Numbered from the stretch's first letter, positions 9,070 to 19,429 are shown. The stretch: DNA of 64,000 bases from Pandoraea terrigena (GCF_902459705.1 NZ_CABPRU010000001.1:1-64000), one strand, 5' to 3'. Made by a program: numbers and translations. The notes: generated from the sequence alone by a model not told the origin.

Positions 9070-9954
9070 TCACTTTTGTTTGCCGAACAGCCCTGCTGGG
9101 CGCAGCAGCAACACGATCACCATGATGACGAACACCACGGTCGCGGACGCTTCCGGATAGAACACCTTAGTAAAGCCCTCGACGATGCCGAGCATCAGAC
9201 CGGTGAGAATCGAGCCCATGATGGAGCCCATGCCACCGATCACGACCACCGCGAACACGGTGATGATCATCGACTGCCCCATGAGCGGCGAGATCTGGAT
9301 GACGGGCGCGGCGAGCACCCCCGCGAACGCGGCAAGCGCCACCCCGAAGCCATACGTCAGCGTGATCATGAGCGGGACGTTCACACCGAACGCTTCCACC
9401 AGCTTCGGGTTCTCGGTGCCTGCGCGCAGGTATGCGCCGATCTTGGTCTTCTCGATCACGAACCATGTGGAGAAGCACACGATGAGCGAGGCCACCACCA
9501 CCCACGCACGATAGTTCGGCATGAACATGAAGCCGAGATTCGTCGCGCCGGAGAGCACGTCGGGGGCGTCGAAGGGCTGACCCGATACGCCGTAGATCGA
9601 CCGGAAGACGCCCTCGAGCACGAGCGTGATGCCGAACGTCAGCAACAGGCCGTACAGGTGATCGAGCTTGTAGATCCAGCGCAGCATGGTGCGCTCGATC
9701 ACGATACCGATGATGCCCACCGCGACGGGGGCGAGGATCAGCATGGCCCAGTAATTGAGCCCGAGATAGTTGCCGCCCATCCAGGCAAGCATGGCGCCCA
9801 GCATGAACAACGCGCCGTGCGCGAAGTTGATCACGTTGAGCAGGCCGAAAATCACCGCCAGGCCGAGGCTCAGCATGGCATAAAACGAGCCGTTCACCAG
9901 TCCCAGCAGCAGTTGGCTCAACAGCGCCGGCAGGGGGATGCCTAGTAATTCCAT
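9070..9954 (-). CDS. livH: Branched-chain amino-acid ABC transporter permease LivH (second system)
   Basis: A 294-residue polytopic permease of standard LivH length. It has the family N-terminus GLVNGSFYAMLSLGLAVIFG followed by LLNVINFAHGALFMLGA, and the C-terminal VIGGMGSIMGSILTGL loop that contacts the ATPases. The ATG at 9954 is preferred because the upstream extension in frame is arginine-rich and unlike the family. The gene abuts livM within 11 bases. It pairs with the LivG/LivF ATPases encoded upstream in the same operon. Confidence 0.92.
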   Translation of the reverse strand: MELLGIPLPALLSQLLLGLVNGSFYAMLSLGLAVIFGLLNVINFAHGALFMLGAMLAWMGGNYLGLNYWAMLILAPVAVGIIGIVIERTMLRWIYKLDHLYGLLLTFGITLVLEGVFRSIYGVSGQPFDAPDVLSGATNLGFMFMPNYRAWVVVASLIVCFSTWFVIEKTKIGAYLRAGTENPKLVEAFGVNVPLMITLTYGFGVALAAFAGVLAAPVIQISPLMGQSMIITVFAVVVIGGMGSIMGSILTGLMLGIVEGFTKVFYPEASATVVFVIMVIVLLLRPAGLFGKQK

Positions 9955-10030
9955 CGAAATCGATTCTCTGCGAGAAAGGTCGCGACGGGACACTTGTCCC
10001 GCCGCTTTCGGTGCATCGTGCTAACGCTGC

Positions 10031-11236
10031 TTACTTCTTAAAAAGCGGACAGGTCGATTCTTGCGGCGTGGTGAATGCCTTGTCACCCGGAATCGTGGCA
10101 ACGATCTTGTAGTAGTCCCACGGCGCCTTCGATTCCTGCTTCGTCTTGACCTGCATCAAGTACATGTCGTGGATCATGGTGCCGTCCTTGCGGATGTAGC
10201 CCTTGCTGAACATGTCGTCGATCTTGATCTTGTGCAGTTCGTCCATCACCTTGTCGGCGTCGGTGGTGCCTGCGGCCTGCACCGCCTTCAGATAGGTCAT
10301 CGTGGCCGAATAGTCGCCGGCCTGCAGGCTCGACGGCATCTTCTTCATCTTGGCGAAGTAGCGCTTGGAGAAGGCGCGCGTCTTATCGTTCTTGTCCCAA
10401 TACCAGCTATCGGTCAGGTACATGCCCGCGGTGTTATCCAGCCCCAGCGAGTGAATGTCGTTGATGAACACGAGCAGACCGGCGATCTGCATCTTGCCCT
10501 TGATGCCGAATTCCTTCGCCGCCTTGATGGCGTTGACCGTGTCGCCGCCGGCATTGGCCAGACCCAGCACCTGCGCGCCCGACGACTGCGCCTGGAGCAG
10601 ATACGAGGAGAAGTCCGAGGCTGAGAGCGGATGGCGCACCTCGCCCTTCACCGTGCCGCCGTTGGCCTTGACCACATCGGCCGTGGCCTTCTCCAGCGCG
10701 TGGCCGAACGCATAGTCGGCCGTCAGGAAGAACCATGACTTGCCGCCGGCCTTCACGACGGCCGAGCCGGTGCCGCGCGCCAGCGCAACGGTGTCATAGG
10801 CATAGTGCACGCCATAGGGCTGGCACTGGGCGTTGGTGAGGGCATCCGAGCCGGCGCCGACGTTGATGTAGACACGCTTCTTCTCGGCCGAGACCTTGTT
10901 CATCGCCAGGCCGGTTCCCGAATTCGTGCCGCCGATCAGCATGTCGACACCGTCACGGTCGAACCATTCGCGCGCCTTCGACGCCGCGACGTCCGCCTTG
11001 TTCTGGTGATCGGCCGTGACCAGCTCGATCGGCTTGCCGAGGACCTTGCCACCGAAGTCGGCGATGGCCATCTTGATGGCTTCCGCCCCGCCCGGCCCGT
11101 CGATGTCGGTGTATAGGCCCGACATATCGGTAATGAAACCGATCTTCACGGCATTGCCATCAGCATGGGCCTGCGAGGCCATGGCCGCAAAACCAAACGC
11201 AGCCGCAACGGCCAACGCCTTCATCCGCATTGTCAT
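10031..11236 (-). CDS. LIV-type ABC transporter substrate-binding protein (second system)
   Basis: A 401-residue periplasmic type I binding protein. It has a signal peptide (MKALAVAAAFGFAAMASQAH, with A-D-G cleavage region) and the fold-typical start VKIGFITDMSGLYTDIDGPG. The sequence resembles the branch of HAAT binding proteins often annotated as amide, urea or aromatic-acid binders, so a substrate other than leucine is possible. AAGGAG lies 7 bases before the ATG. It sits between livF and livH of the same operon, giving the order livG-livF-binding protein-livH-livM. Confidence 0.91.
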   Translation of the reverse strand: MTMRMKALAVAAAFGFAAMASQAHADGNAVKIGFITDMSGLYTDIDGPGGAEAIKMAIADFGGKVLGKPIELVTADHQNKADVAASKAREWFDRDGVDMLIGGTNSGTGLAMNKVSAEKKRVYINVGAGSDALTNAQCQPYGVHYAYDTVALARGTGSAVVKAGGKSWFFLTADYAFGHALEKATADVVKANGGTVKGEVRHPLSASDFSSYLLQAQSSGAQVLGLANAGGDTVNAIKAAKEFGIKGKMQIAGLLVFINDIHSLGLDNTAGMYLTDSWYWDKNDKTRAFSKRYFAKMKKMPSSLQAGDYSATMTYLKAVQAAGTTDADKVMDELHKIKIDDMFSKGYIRKDGTMIHDMYLMQVKTKQESKAPWDYYKIVATIPGDKAFTTPQESTCPLFKK

Positions 11237-11306
11237 CTTTGTCTCCTTCGTGGATTTGATCGTCTGGATGCATCGCCCGGCACGCCCGCGCGCCGGAAAA
11301 CTCACC

Positions 11307-12068
11307 TCATACGCCCAACAACTCGTGCAGCACCGGCATCTTCGTTTCCAGCTCCGGAGCGCCGAAGCGCTCCACGATCTTGCCGTGCTCCATGACATAG
11401 AAGCGATCGGCCAGCGGAGCCGCAAAACGGAAATTCTGTTCCACCATCACGATGGTGTAGCCCCGCGCCTTGAGCGTGGTGATCATGCGTGCCAATGTCT
11501 GCACGATCACCGGCGCGAGACCTTCGGAGATCTCGTCGAGCAGCAGCAGGTTTGCGCCGGTGCGCAGAATGCGCGCCACCGCCAGCATCTGCTGTTCGCC
11601 GCCGGACAGTCGCGTGCCGGGACTGTGGCGGCGCTCCTTCAGGTTCGGGAACATGTCGTAGATTTCGTCGAGCGACATCCCGCGCCCGCCGTCATCGCGA
11701 CGATTGCCGCGCATGCCGATGTATGGCGGCAGCAGCAGGTTTTCCTCGCACGACAGGCTCGCGAAAATGCCCCGCTCCTCGGGGCAGTAGCCTACGCCGC
11801 GGTGCGCAACCTTGTAGGTCGGCAGGTGAATGGTCTCTTCACCGCCGATGCGAATCGATCCCTGACGCTGCCCGGTCAGGCCCATGATCGCGCGCAGCGT
11901 AGTGGTGCGTCCCGCGCCGTTGCGTCCCAGCAGCGTGACGACCTCGCCACGGCCGACCGTCAGATCCACGCCGTGCAGGATGTGCGATTCGCCGTACCAG
12001 GCCTGCAAACCTTCGATTTCGAGTGCGGGCACATTCGCGCCACCGTTACCGCCGCCATTGCCGTACAT
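11307..12068 (-). CDS. livF: LivF-type ABC ATPase with Arg in the Walker A Lys position
   Basis: A 253-residue ATPase of the second LIV system. The fold is complete: A-loop tyrosine region WYGESHILHG, signature LSGGEQQML and Walker B LLLLDEISEGLAP. The Walker A reads GRNGAGRTTT, so the invariant lysine that binds ATP phosphates is arginine (residue 54, codon CGC at 11907-11909). The proline that usually follows Walker B Asp-Glu is isoleucine. The N-terminus is glycine/asparagine-rich. It starts 8 bases after livG. Because it pairs with a LivG with a normal Walker A, it could be an asymmetric, weakly active half; whether it hydrolyses ATP is not known. Confidence 0.9.
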   Translation of the reverse strand: MYGNGGGNGGANVPALEIEGLQAWYGESHILHGVDLTVGRGEVVTLLGRNGAGRTTTLRAIMGLTGQRQGSIRIGGEETIHLPTYKVAHRGVGYCPEERGIFASLSCEENLLLPPYIGMRGNRRDDGGRGMSLDEIYDMFPNLKERRHSPGTRLSGGEQQMLAVARILRTGANLLLLDEISEGLAPVIVQTLARMITTLKARGYTIVMVEQNFRFAAPLADRFYVMEHGKIVERFGAPELETKMPVLHELLGV

Positions 12069-12076
12069 AGACGTCC

Positions 12077-12856
12077 TCACCCGTGCGCTCCCTGCAATTC
12101 GCCGTCCGCGGTGCCCATATAGGCTTCCATCACCTGCGGATTCTTCGAGACTTCCTGATACGGACCTTCGGCGAGCACCTCGCCGCGCTGGAGCACGGTG
12201 ATGGTGTCGCAAATCCCCGCGACCACGTTCATGTTGTGCTCGACCATCAGGATCGTGCGACCCGCCGATACTTTCTTGATGAGTGCGGTCACACGATCGA
12301 CGTCTTCATGGCCCATGCCTTGCGTGGGCTCGTCGAGCAGCATCAGTTCGGGTTCCATAGCAAGCGTGGTGGCGATTTCGAGGGCACGCTTGCGCCCGTA
12401 GGGCAGCTCCACGGTCAGGGTGTCGGCGAATTCGGTCAGGCCGACTTCGCCGAGCAGTTCCATCGCACGGACATCGAGCTGGTGCAGCGAGCGGCTGCTT
12501 CGCCAGAAGTGGAACGCGGTGCCGAGGTTGCGTTGCAGTCCGATGCGCACGTTCTCTAGCACCGTGAGGTGCGGGAACACGGCAGAGATCTGGAACGACC
12601 GGATGATGCCGCGGCGCGCGATTTCCGCGGGGGCTTCCCGGGTGATGTCTTCGCCGTTGAACGTGATGGCGCCGGCGCTGGGCACGAGGAACTTGGTGAG
12701 CAGGTTGAAGCAGGTGGTCTTGCCGGCGCCGTTCGGCCCGATGAGTGCATGAATGGTGCCGCGCGCGACGCGCAGGTCGACACCGTTCACGGCGGTGAAG
12801 CCACGGAACTCTTTCGTGAGTCCGCGGGTTTCGAGAATGTAATCGTTGTTCGCCAT
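12077..12856 (-). CDS. livG: Branched-chain amino-acid ABC transporter ATP-binding protein LivG (second system)
   Basis: A 259-residue ATPase, first gene of the second LIV operon. It has Walker A GPNGAGKTT near 42-50, the Q-loop at RSFQISAVFP, a signature-region variant LPYGRKRALEIA in place of canonical LSGGQ (usual for LivG), and Walker B LMLLDEPTQGMG. GCAGGAG precedes the ATG at 12856; a TTG 14 codons upstream is also open but is not needed. Its Walker A lysine is intact, in contrast to the partner LivF. Confidence 0.93.
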   Translation of the reverse strand: MANNDYILETRGLTKEFRGFTAVNGVDLRVARGTIHALIGPNGAGKTTCFNLLTKFLVPSAGAITFNGEDITREAPAEIARRGIIRSFQISAVFPHLTVLENVRIGLQRNLGTAFHFWRSSRSLHQLDVRAMELLGEVGLTEFADTLTVELPYGRKRALEIATTLAMEPELMLLDEPTQGMGHEDVDRVTALIKKVSAGRTILMVEHNMNVVAGICDTITVLQRGEVLAEGPYQEVSKNPQVMEAYMGTADGELQGAHG

Positions 12857-13435
12857 GTCTCCTGCCACATTCCTGGTTGGCGGTGCGAGGCTGGGCAATT
12901 GCCAACCGCCTCGGCACCATCGTCTGTGACAACCGCAAGGCAGGCCGACACGCTGTGGGTGGCGTCGTCGGCGAAGTACCTCGCGTCCCGCGCGTGTCTC
13001 CGAATTCTTGGTCCGTTCGCGCTGCGAGAACCGTTATTGTGTGTGGTTTGCTGCAACGCGATCATTGGGATTTGCACTAGGCTTCGCGCCTGTCGAGACG
13101 CGCATGCGCACTCGCTTTGGAGACCCTTCGATCCTGTCGCGCGCACGTCCCGAACCCCTTGTGGCATAAGGCTTTTGCCGCGCTCGCAAATTCGCCTCCG
13201 GCCGCATTTCGCGATGCCCCGCCGTCGTTCGCGCCACCAACATTAGGTATTACTACGTAAGTTATAGGGTAAATATCCGGAAATCCGGAAAGCGTGGCGG
13301 ACGCCGGCATCATCGGATTTTCGCCCAACTACGCCGCGTCGCTTCGTGACAGCATCGAACGCTTTCGCCGAAAGAGGTTCGAAATGCTTAGCGCGCAAGT
13401 CCTTTGGCTCGCCAGCGTGCTGATCGCGTGCTCGC
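12857..13435. other. Non-coding interval upstream of the second LIV operon
   Basis: About 580 bases between livG and the end of the GMC oxidoreductase gene. It should contain the livG operon promoter. The only notable composition is an AT-rich patch at about 13244-13285 around TTACTACGTAAG; I could not identify a convincing promoter or gene. Confidence 0.5.
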
Positions 13436-15070
13436 TCACCGCCCTGCTTTACGCGCCGCGCGAATCATGTCGCTCGCGCGCTCGGCAATCATGATCGTCG
13501 GCGAGTTCGTGTTGCCCGACGTGATCACCGGCATGACCGACGCGTCGACCACGCGCAGGTTCTGCACGCCGCGCACCCGCAACTGCGCATCGACGACCGC
13601 CTGGGGATCGTTGGCGCGACCCATGCGACATGTGCCCACTGGATGGAAGATCGTCGTGCCGATGTCACCCGCCGCGCGCATCAACTCCGCGTCGCTCTGG
13701 AATGACGGCCCCGGCAGATACTCACGCGGTTCATAACGCGCGAACGCGGGTGCGCCTACGATGCGACGCGTCAACTTGATCGCCTCGGCCGCCACGCGCA
13801 AGTCCCCCTCCGTCGACAGATAATGCGGCGCGATGCTCGGGGCAACACGCGCGTCTGGTGACGTCAGATGCACGTGACCGCGCGACGTCGGCCGCAGATT
13901 GCACACCGACGCCGTGAACGCATTGAACTTGTGCAGCGGCTCGCCAAAGCGCTCAAGCGACAACGGCTGCACGTGATATTCGAGATCGGGGCGCGCCACA
14001 TCCTCGCGACTTCGCGCGAACGCTCCCAGTTGCGACGGCGCCATGCTCATCGGCCCACGCTGCGCAAACGCGTATTGCATGCCGATCTTCAGCTTGCCGA
14101 ACAGACTATTGGCCGTGAGATTGAGCGTCGTCACCCCGCGCAGCTTGTACACCGTGCGCAATTGCAGATGGTCTTGCAGGTTCTCGCCCACGCCCGGCAA
14201 ATCCGAGACGACGTCGATGCCGAAACCGCGCAGACGTTCACCCTCGCCAATGCCCGAAACCTCCAGCAGGTGAGGCGAATTCACTGCCCCCGCCGCGAGA
14301 ATCACTTCGGCGCGCGCCTGCACCGTGAAATCTTCATTGCCGCCGCGATACGCCACGCCAGTACAACGCGTGCCCTCGAACAGCAAGCGACTCACACTCG
14401 CGCCCGTGATGATCGTCAGGTTCGGCCGCTGCGACGCCGGACGCAAGAAACCCTTCGCCGCGCTCCAGCGCACACCGCGTCGCTGGTTCACTTCGAAATA
14501 GCCGATGCCGAAGTTGTCGCCGCGATTGAAGTCGTCCGTCTTGGGAATGCCAACCTGCTCGGCGGCATCGGCAAATGAATCGAGCACGCGCCACGACAGG
14601 CGCTGCTTCTCGACTCGCCACTCGCCCCCGCTGCCGTGAAACTCGGTGCCACCCTTGTAGTGATCCTCGCTGCGCCTGAAAAGCGGCAGCACGTTGTCCC
14701 ACCGCCAGCCGTCGTCACCGGTCGCGTCGGCCCAAACGTCGTAATCCTCGCGCTGCCCGCGCATGTAGATCATGCCGTTGATCGACGAACTGCCGCCCAG
14801 CACCCGCCCGCGCGGATACGCGAGCGAACGTCCGTTCAGCCCCGCCTCGGCCTGGGTGCGATACAGCCAGTCGGTGCGCGGATTGCCGATGCAATAGAGG
14901 TAGCCGACGGGGATGTGAATCCAGTGATAGTCGTCCTTGCCGCCTGCTTCGAGCAGCAGCACGGTGACGTCGGGATCCTGCGTGAGGCGATTGGCCAACA
15001 CGCAGCCGGCTGAACCGGCCCCCACGATGATGTAATCGAAGCGCTCCGGCTTCGCTGCCTGCTTGTTCAT
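13436..15070 (-). CDS. GMC-family FAD-dependent alcohol dehydrogenase (choline-dehydrogenase-like)
   Basis: A 544-residue flavoprotein that oxidises a primary alcohol to an aldehyde. The FAD-binding start is YIIVGAGSAGCVLANRL at about residues 13-29, with LLLEAGG following. The GMC signature is GRVLGGSSSINGMIYMRG near 88-105. The catalytic histidine lies in TTIFHPVGTCRMG and the second active-site residue in SGNTNSPT near the C-terminus. ATG 15070 is chosen; the ten codons upstream are not family-like. It lies downstream of a methylmalonate-semialdehyde dehydrogenase on the same strand, so alcohol-to-aldehyde-to-acyl-CoA oxidation by the pair is plausible. The substrate is unknown. Confidence 0.9.
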   Translation of the reverse strand: MNKQAAKPERFDYIIVGAGSAGCVLANRLTQDPDVTVLLLEAGGKDDYHWIHIPVGYLYCIGNPRTDWLYRTQAEAGLNGRSLAYPRGRVLGGSSSINGMIYMRGQREDYDVWADATGDDGWRWDNVLPLFRRSEDHYKGGTEFHGSGGEWRVEKQRLSWRVLDSFADAAEQVGIPKTDDFNRGDNFGIGYFEVNQRRGVRWSAAKGFLRPASQRPNLTIITGASVSRLLFEGTRCTGVAYRGGNEDFTVQARAEVILAAGAVNSPHLLEVSGIGEGERLRGFGIDVVSDLPGVGENLQDHLQLRTVYKLRGVTTLNLTANSLFGKLKIGMQYAFAQRGPMSMAPSQLGAFARSREDVARPDLEYHVQPLSLERFGEPLHKFNAFTASVCNLRPTSRGHVHLTSPDARVAPSIAPHYLSTEGDLRVAAEAIKLTRRIVGAPAFARYEPREYLPGPSFQSDAELMRAAGDIGTTIFHPVGTCRMGRANDPQAVVDAQLRVRGVQNLRVVDASVMPVITSGNTNSPTIMIAERASDMIRAARKAGR

Positions 15071-15236
15071 TCCCGCCTGTCTCCGTCGATGGCGCAGCAC
15101 TCGCCATGGTGCGGTGCCAACGCTGGTGCGGCACCCGAGTGGGGTGGACTGTTGCCACCCGCGCCGGGTTCATTTTTGTCGTCAGGTCCATCACCCGGCG
15201 CAGCCCCTCGGGCGCGCCGGAACGCATGACACTTGC

Positions 15237-16745
15237 TTACTTCGCCACCGGCATCGTGAACTCCGCCCCCTTGGCGATGCTGTCGGGCCAGCGCTGCATC
15301 ACGCTCTTGAAGCGCGTGTAGAACCGAACGCCTTCCTCGCCATACGCGTGATGGTCGCCGAAGAGCGAACGTTTCCAGCCACCGAACGACTGCCACGCCA
15401 TCGGCACCGGAATCGGCACGTTGATGCCCACCATGCCGACCTTCACCTGACGCGAGAACGCGCGCGCCACGCCACCGTCGCTGGTGAAGCACGAGACGCC
15501 ATTGCCGTACTCGTGCCCATTGACCAGTTCGATGGCCGCCGCCAGGTCCGGCACACGCACCACCGCCAGCACCGGCCCGAAGATCTCTTCGCGATAGATC
15601 GTCATCTCGGGCGTAACGTGATCGAACAGCGTCCCGCCGAGGAAGAAGCCCTGCGCGTGGCCCGGCACCTGCAATCCGCGGCCGTCGACCAGCAGCGTGG
15701 CGCCTGCGCTCACCCCATCGGCAATATAGCCCTCGATCTTCGCCTTGTGCGCGCCGGTGACGACCGGCCCCATTTCCGATGCCTCGTCGACCCCCGGCCC
15801 CACGCGCAACCCCTTCACGCGCGGCACCAGCGCATCGACGAGACGATCCGCCACCTGGCCCACGGCCACCGCCACCGAAATCGCCATGCAGCGCTCGCCA
15901 GCCGACCCGTAGGCCGCACCGATCAGCGCGTCGACCGCCTGATCGAGATTCGCGTCGGGCATCACCACGAGATGATTCTTCGCACCGCCCAGCGCCTGCA
16001 CCCGCTTGCCGTGACGCGTGCCTTCGGTATAGATGTACTCCGCTATCGGCGTCGAGCCGACGAACGACAGGGCGTCGACGTCCGGATGCGCCAACAGCGC
16101 ATCGACCGCGACCTTGTCGCCCTGCACCACGTTGAACACGCCATCGGGCAGCCCCGCTTCGCGCAGCAACTCGGCCATCAACAGACTGGCCGACGGGTCG
16201 CGCTCGGACGGCTTGAGCACAAACGTGTTGCCGCAGGCCAGCGCCATCGGGAACATCCACATCGGCACCATCACGGGGAAGTTGAACGGCGTGATGCCGG
16301 CACACACCCCAACGGGCTGACGCAGGTGCCAGTTGTCGATACCGCCGCCAATGTTGTCGCTGTGCTTGCCCATGAGCAGCGCCGGCGCACCGCAGGCGTA
16401 CTCAACGACTTCGATGCCGCGCGTGACTTCGCCGCGCGCGTCGGAGAACACCTTGCCGTGTTCGCGCGTGATGATGCGCGCCAGTTCGTCCTGATGCTCG
16501 TCGAGCAACGCCTTGAACTTGAAGAGCACGCGAGCGCGCTTGAGCGGCGCCGTCTCCGCCCACGCGGGCAGCGCCGCCTTGGCCGCCGCCACGGCGGCAT
16601 TCACGTCGTTGACGCCGGCCAGTGCCACGCGCGCACTCACGACGCCTTGCGCCGGATCGAAGACGTCGCCAAAACGCTCGCCGTCGCCCGCCACACGCCG
16701 ACCGTTGATGAAGTGTTGCACCGTCGGAATATCAGCATTGCTCAT
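15237..16745 (-). CDS. mmsA: CoA-acylating methylmalonate-semialdehyde dehydrogenase
   Basis: A 502-residue aldehyde-dehydrogenase-fold enzyme that converts methylmalonate semialdehyde (or malonate semialdehyde) with CoA and NAD to propionyl-CoA or acetyl-CoA, in valine, inositol or beta-alanine breakdown. Family features are HFINGRRV at the N-terminus, [32 protein letters not shown], and the catalytic cysteine in [14 protein letters not shown] precedes the ATG at 16745. It is divergent from a LysR gene across 216 bases and upstream of a GMC oxidoreductase, which suggests a LysR-controlled catabolic pair. Confidence 0.92.
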   Translation of the reverse strand: MSNADIPTVQHFINGRRVAGDGERFGDVFDPAQGVVSARVALAGVNDVNAAVAAAKAALPAWAETAPLKRARVLFKFKALLDEHQDELARIITREHGKVFSDARGEVTRGIEVVEYACGAPALLMGKHSDNIGGGIDNWHLRQPVGVCAGITPFNFPVMVPMWMFPMALACGNTFVLKPSERDPSASLLMAELLREAGLPDGVFNVVQGDKVAVDALLAHPDVDALSFVGSTPIAEYIYTEGTRHGKRVQALGGAKNHLVVMPDANLDQAVDALIGAAYGSAGERCMAISVAVAVGQVADRLVDALVPRVKGLRVGPGVDEASEMGPVVTGAHKAKIEGYIADGVSAGATLLVDGRGLQVPGHAQGFFLGGTLFDHVTPEMTIYREEIFGPVLAVVRVPDLAAAIELVNGHEYGNGVSCFTSDGGVARAFSRQVKVGMVGINVPIPVPMAWQSFGGWKRSLFGDHHAYGEEGVRFYTRFKSVMQRWPDSIAKGAEFTMPVAK

Positions 16746-16889
16746 GTTTATCTCCCCGGAATCCAGCCAAGTCCGCGACACGGCCACTCCCCTGTTTCGC
16801 CAAACGCTCGCCCACGGCTCACGCCACGTTAAGGCCTTAGCGTACTGCGCCGTCCCTGCGCAATCCAATGAGAAATTATCAAAAGCAAT

Positions 16890-16904
16890 ATAAGATCTGC
16901 TTAT
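16890..16904. promoter_or_regulatory. Candidate LysR operator between mmsA and its regulator
   Basis: ATAAGATCTGCTTAT is an inverted repeat (ATAAG, 5-base spacer, CTTAT) containing the T-N11-A signature of LysR-type binding sites. It lies in the AT-richest part of the mmsA/lysR divergent region, 58 bases before the regulator's ATG and about 145 bases from mmsA, the usual position for control of both genes. Confidence 0.65.
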
Positions 16905-16961
16905 GTAATGCTCCCTATCCCGAGAACACACGCAGCGGGCATCGCCCGAGAGGGGTCAAAC

Positions 16962-17837
16962 ATGGAACTCGCGCATCTTCGCGCTTTCGTCGCCATCGCC
17001 CACGAGGGCAACCTCACGCGGGCGGCGCAGCGCCTGCACCTGACGCAACCGGCGGTCAGCCTGCAGGTCAAGGCGCTCCAGGAAGCGTTGCGGCTGACGC
17101 TCTTCACGCGCACGGCGCAGGGGCTGACGCTCACGCGCGACGCACAGGCCCTGTTGCCGCTGGCCGAGCGCATACTCGCCGCGCTGGCCGATCTTCAGCA
17201 GGCGGCCGGTGCGATGCGCGACACGGTGCGCGGACGGCTGCGCATCGGCACGATTCTCGATCCCGAATTCACCCGGCTGGGCGCTTTTCTCAAGCGCCTG
17301 GTCGAGTCGTATCCGCAGATCGAGACGGCCCTGCATCAAGGCATGTCCGGTTCGGTGCTGCAACAACTGGGGCGCGGCGAGCTCGATGTCGGCTTCTATC
17401 TTGGCCTACCCGACCCCGAGCGCTTTCACGCCATCACGCTCACACCGTTCTCGTATCAGGTGCTGGCGCCGGCCGGCTGGCGCGAGCGCGTGGCCCGGCG
17501 TGGGTGGCGTGAACTCGCCGCGCTGCCGTGGATCTGGACACCCCCCGAATCGGCCCACAACCGCCTGCTCTCGGCACAGTTCGGCGCATTGGGGGTGTCG
17601 CCCACGAAGGTCGCGGAAGTGGATCAGGAGCCGTCGATGCTCGATCTGGTGAAGTCCGGCGTCGGACTGTCGCTCGTGCGCGACTCCATCGCGTTGCGCG
17701 AGGCGCACGCCCACGGCCTGGTGATCGCCGATGGCGTGACCGTGCCAACCGAACTCACGTTCGTCGTGCTGGCCTCGCGACGTGACGAACCTGCCATCGC
17801 CGCCGCATTGCAATTGGTGGCGGCGGTATGGGCCTGA
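16962..17837 (+). CDS. LysR-family regulator divergent from mmsA
   Basis: A 291-residue LysR-type activator. The N-terminal winged helix runs MELAHLRAFVAIAHEGNLTR then AAQRLHLTQPAVSLQVKALQ. The effector-binding domain follows from about residue 90 (GRLRIGTI onward), with a repeat of the periplasmic-binding fold. GAGAGGGG lies before the ATG at 16962. It is transcribed away from mmsA and the GMC gene and probably activates them in response to their substrate. Confidence 0.9.
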   Translation: MELAHLRAFVAIAHEGNLTRAAQRLHLTQPAVSLQVKALQEALRLTLFTRTAQGLTLTRDAQALLPLAERILAALADLQQAAGAMRDTVRGRLRIGTILDPEFTRLGAFLKRLVESYPQIETALHQGMSGSVLQQLGRGELDVGFYLGLPDPERFHAITLTPFSYQVLAPAGWRERVARRGWRELAALPWIWTPPESAHNRLLSAQFGALGVSPTKVAEVDQEPSMLDLVKSGVGLSLVRDSIALREAHAHGLVIADGVTVPTELTFVVLASRRDEPAIAAALQLVAAVWA

Positions 17838-18040
17838 GCGCCGGCCGCGGCATGCCATCGCGCGAAGCCCCCGGTTTGCGCGATGGCGCATAATTCAGGC
17901 CCAGGGCGTTCGGGCACCAGATCATCGAAATGCCCCACCTCCGCCAGGCATTCCCGCGCCGTGGCGCATCGCGGCACATGCTGCCCTGCCAGAGGTTTGC
18001 GAAAGCCCTAGAATTCAAGTCTGTCTTCGAGGAGTCGATC

Positions 18041-19429
18041 ATGTCTGTGAGAATGGAACGCGATACCTTCGGCGAAATTGCGGTGCCCGCCGATCGTCTC
18101 TGGGGTGCGCAAACGCAGCGCTCGCTGCAGAACTTCAAGATTTCCACCGAGAAGATGCCGCGCGAACTCGTGCGCGCGCTCGCTCGCGTGAAGCGCGCCG
18201 CCGCCGAGGTCAACAAGGGCCTGGGCGTGCTCGACGCCACGAAAGCCGACGCCATCATCCAGGCCGCCGACGAAGTCATCGCCGGCCAGCATGACGACGA
18301 ATTCCCGCTGGCCGTGTGGCAAACCGGCTCGGGCACGCAGTCGAACATGAACATGAACGAAGTGCTCGCGAACCGCGCCAGCGAACTGCTCGGCGGTGTA
18401 CGCGGCGAAACGCGTCTCGTGCATCCCAACGACGACGTGAACAAAGGCCAGTCGTCGAACGACGTGTTCCCGACGGCCATGAGCGTCGCCGCCCTCGACG
18501 CCCTCGTCAACCATCTCAAGCCGAGCATCGGCCAACTGCGCGACACGCTCGCCGCCAAGGCGCGCGCCTATGACGACATCGTCAAGATCGGCCGCACGCA
18601 CCTCCAGGACGCCACGCCGCTCACGCTCGGCCAGGAGATCTCGGGCTGGGTCGCGCAGATCGACCACGGCCTGAAACACGTCGACGCCGCCCTGCCCCAT
18701 GTGGCGGAACTCGCGCTTGGCGGCACGGCGGTGGGCACGGGCCTGAACGCGCATCCGGCATTCGCGAAGCAAGTGGCTGACGCGCTCGCGCGCGACACCG
18801 GCCTGCCGTTCGTCACCGCGCCGAACAAGTTCGAAGCGCTGGCGGCCAACGACGCCCTCGTCAACGCGCACGGCACGCTCAAGACGCTCGCCGCCAGCCT
18901 GATGAAGATCGCCAACGATGTGCGCTGGCTGGCCAGCGGCCCGCGATGCGGCATTGGCGAGCTGATGATCCCGGAAAACGAACCGGGCAGCTCGATCATG
19001 CCGGGCAAGGTCAACCCGACCCAGTGCGAGGCGATGACGATGCTGTGCGCCCAGGTGCTGGGCAACGACGTGGCGATCAACATCGGCGGCTCGATGGGCA
19101 ACTTCGAGCTGAACGTGTTCAAGCCGATGCTCGTCCACAACTTCCTGCAAAGCGTGCGCGTGCTGGCCGACGGCGCAGTGAGCTTCAACGACAACTGCGC
19201 CATCGGCATCGAACCGAACCGCGAGCGCATCGGCTCGCTGCTCGAAGCGTCGCTGATGCTGGTGACCGCGCTCAACCCGCACATCGGCTACGACAAGGCC
19301 GCGCAGATCGCCAAGAAGGCGCACAAGGAAGGCACCACGCTCAAGGTCGCCGCCCTCGCGCTGGGCCACGTCACGGCCGAGCAGTTCGACGCCTGGGTTC
19401 GCCCCGAGCAGATGGTCGGCAAGCGCTGA
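18041..19429 (+). CDS. fumC: Fumarate hydratase class II
   Basis: A 462-residue iron-independent fumarase that interconverts fumarate and malate in the TCA cycle; class II enzymes are cytosolic homotetramers. The signature [16 protein letters not shown] is at about residues 317-332, and [19 protein letters not shown] and [16 protein letters not shown] supply other active-site segments. ATG 18041 follows GAGGAG. The protein is full length. It is followed 38 bases later by an unrelated LysR gene on the same strand. Confidence 0.96.
   Translation: MSVRMERDTFGEIAVPADRLWGAQTQRSLQNFKISTEKMPRELVRALARVKRAAAEVNKGLGVLDATKADAIIQAADEVIAGQHDDEFPLAVWQTGSGTQSNMNMNEVLANRASELLGGVRGETRLVHPNDDVNKGQSSNDVFPTAMSVAALDALVNHLKPSIGQLRDTLAAKARAYDDIVKIGRTHLQDATPLTLGQEISGWVAQIDHGLKHVDAALPHVAELALGGTAVGTGLNAHPAFAKQVADALARDTGLPFVTAPNKFEALAANDALVNAHGTLKTLAASLMKIANDVRWLASGPRCGIGELMIPENEPGSSIMPGKVNPTQCEAMTMLCAQVLGNDVAINIGGSMGNFELNVFKPMLVHNFLQSVRVLADGAVSFNDNCAIGIEPNRERIGSLLEASLMLVTALNPHIGYDKAAQIAKKAHKEGTTLKVAALALGHVTAEQFDAWVRPEQMVGKR

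Noticed and set aside
13294-13494. A 66-codon plus-strand frame with a hydrophobic segment
   Set aside because: GTG start, weak ribosome site, and it overlaps the 3' end of the GMC oxidoreductase gene; not supportable as a gene.
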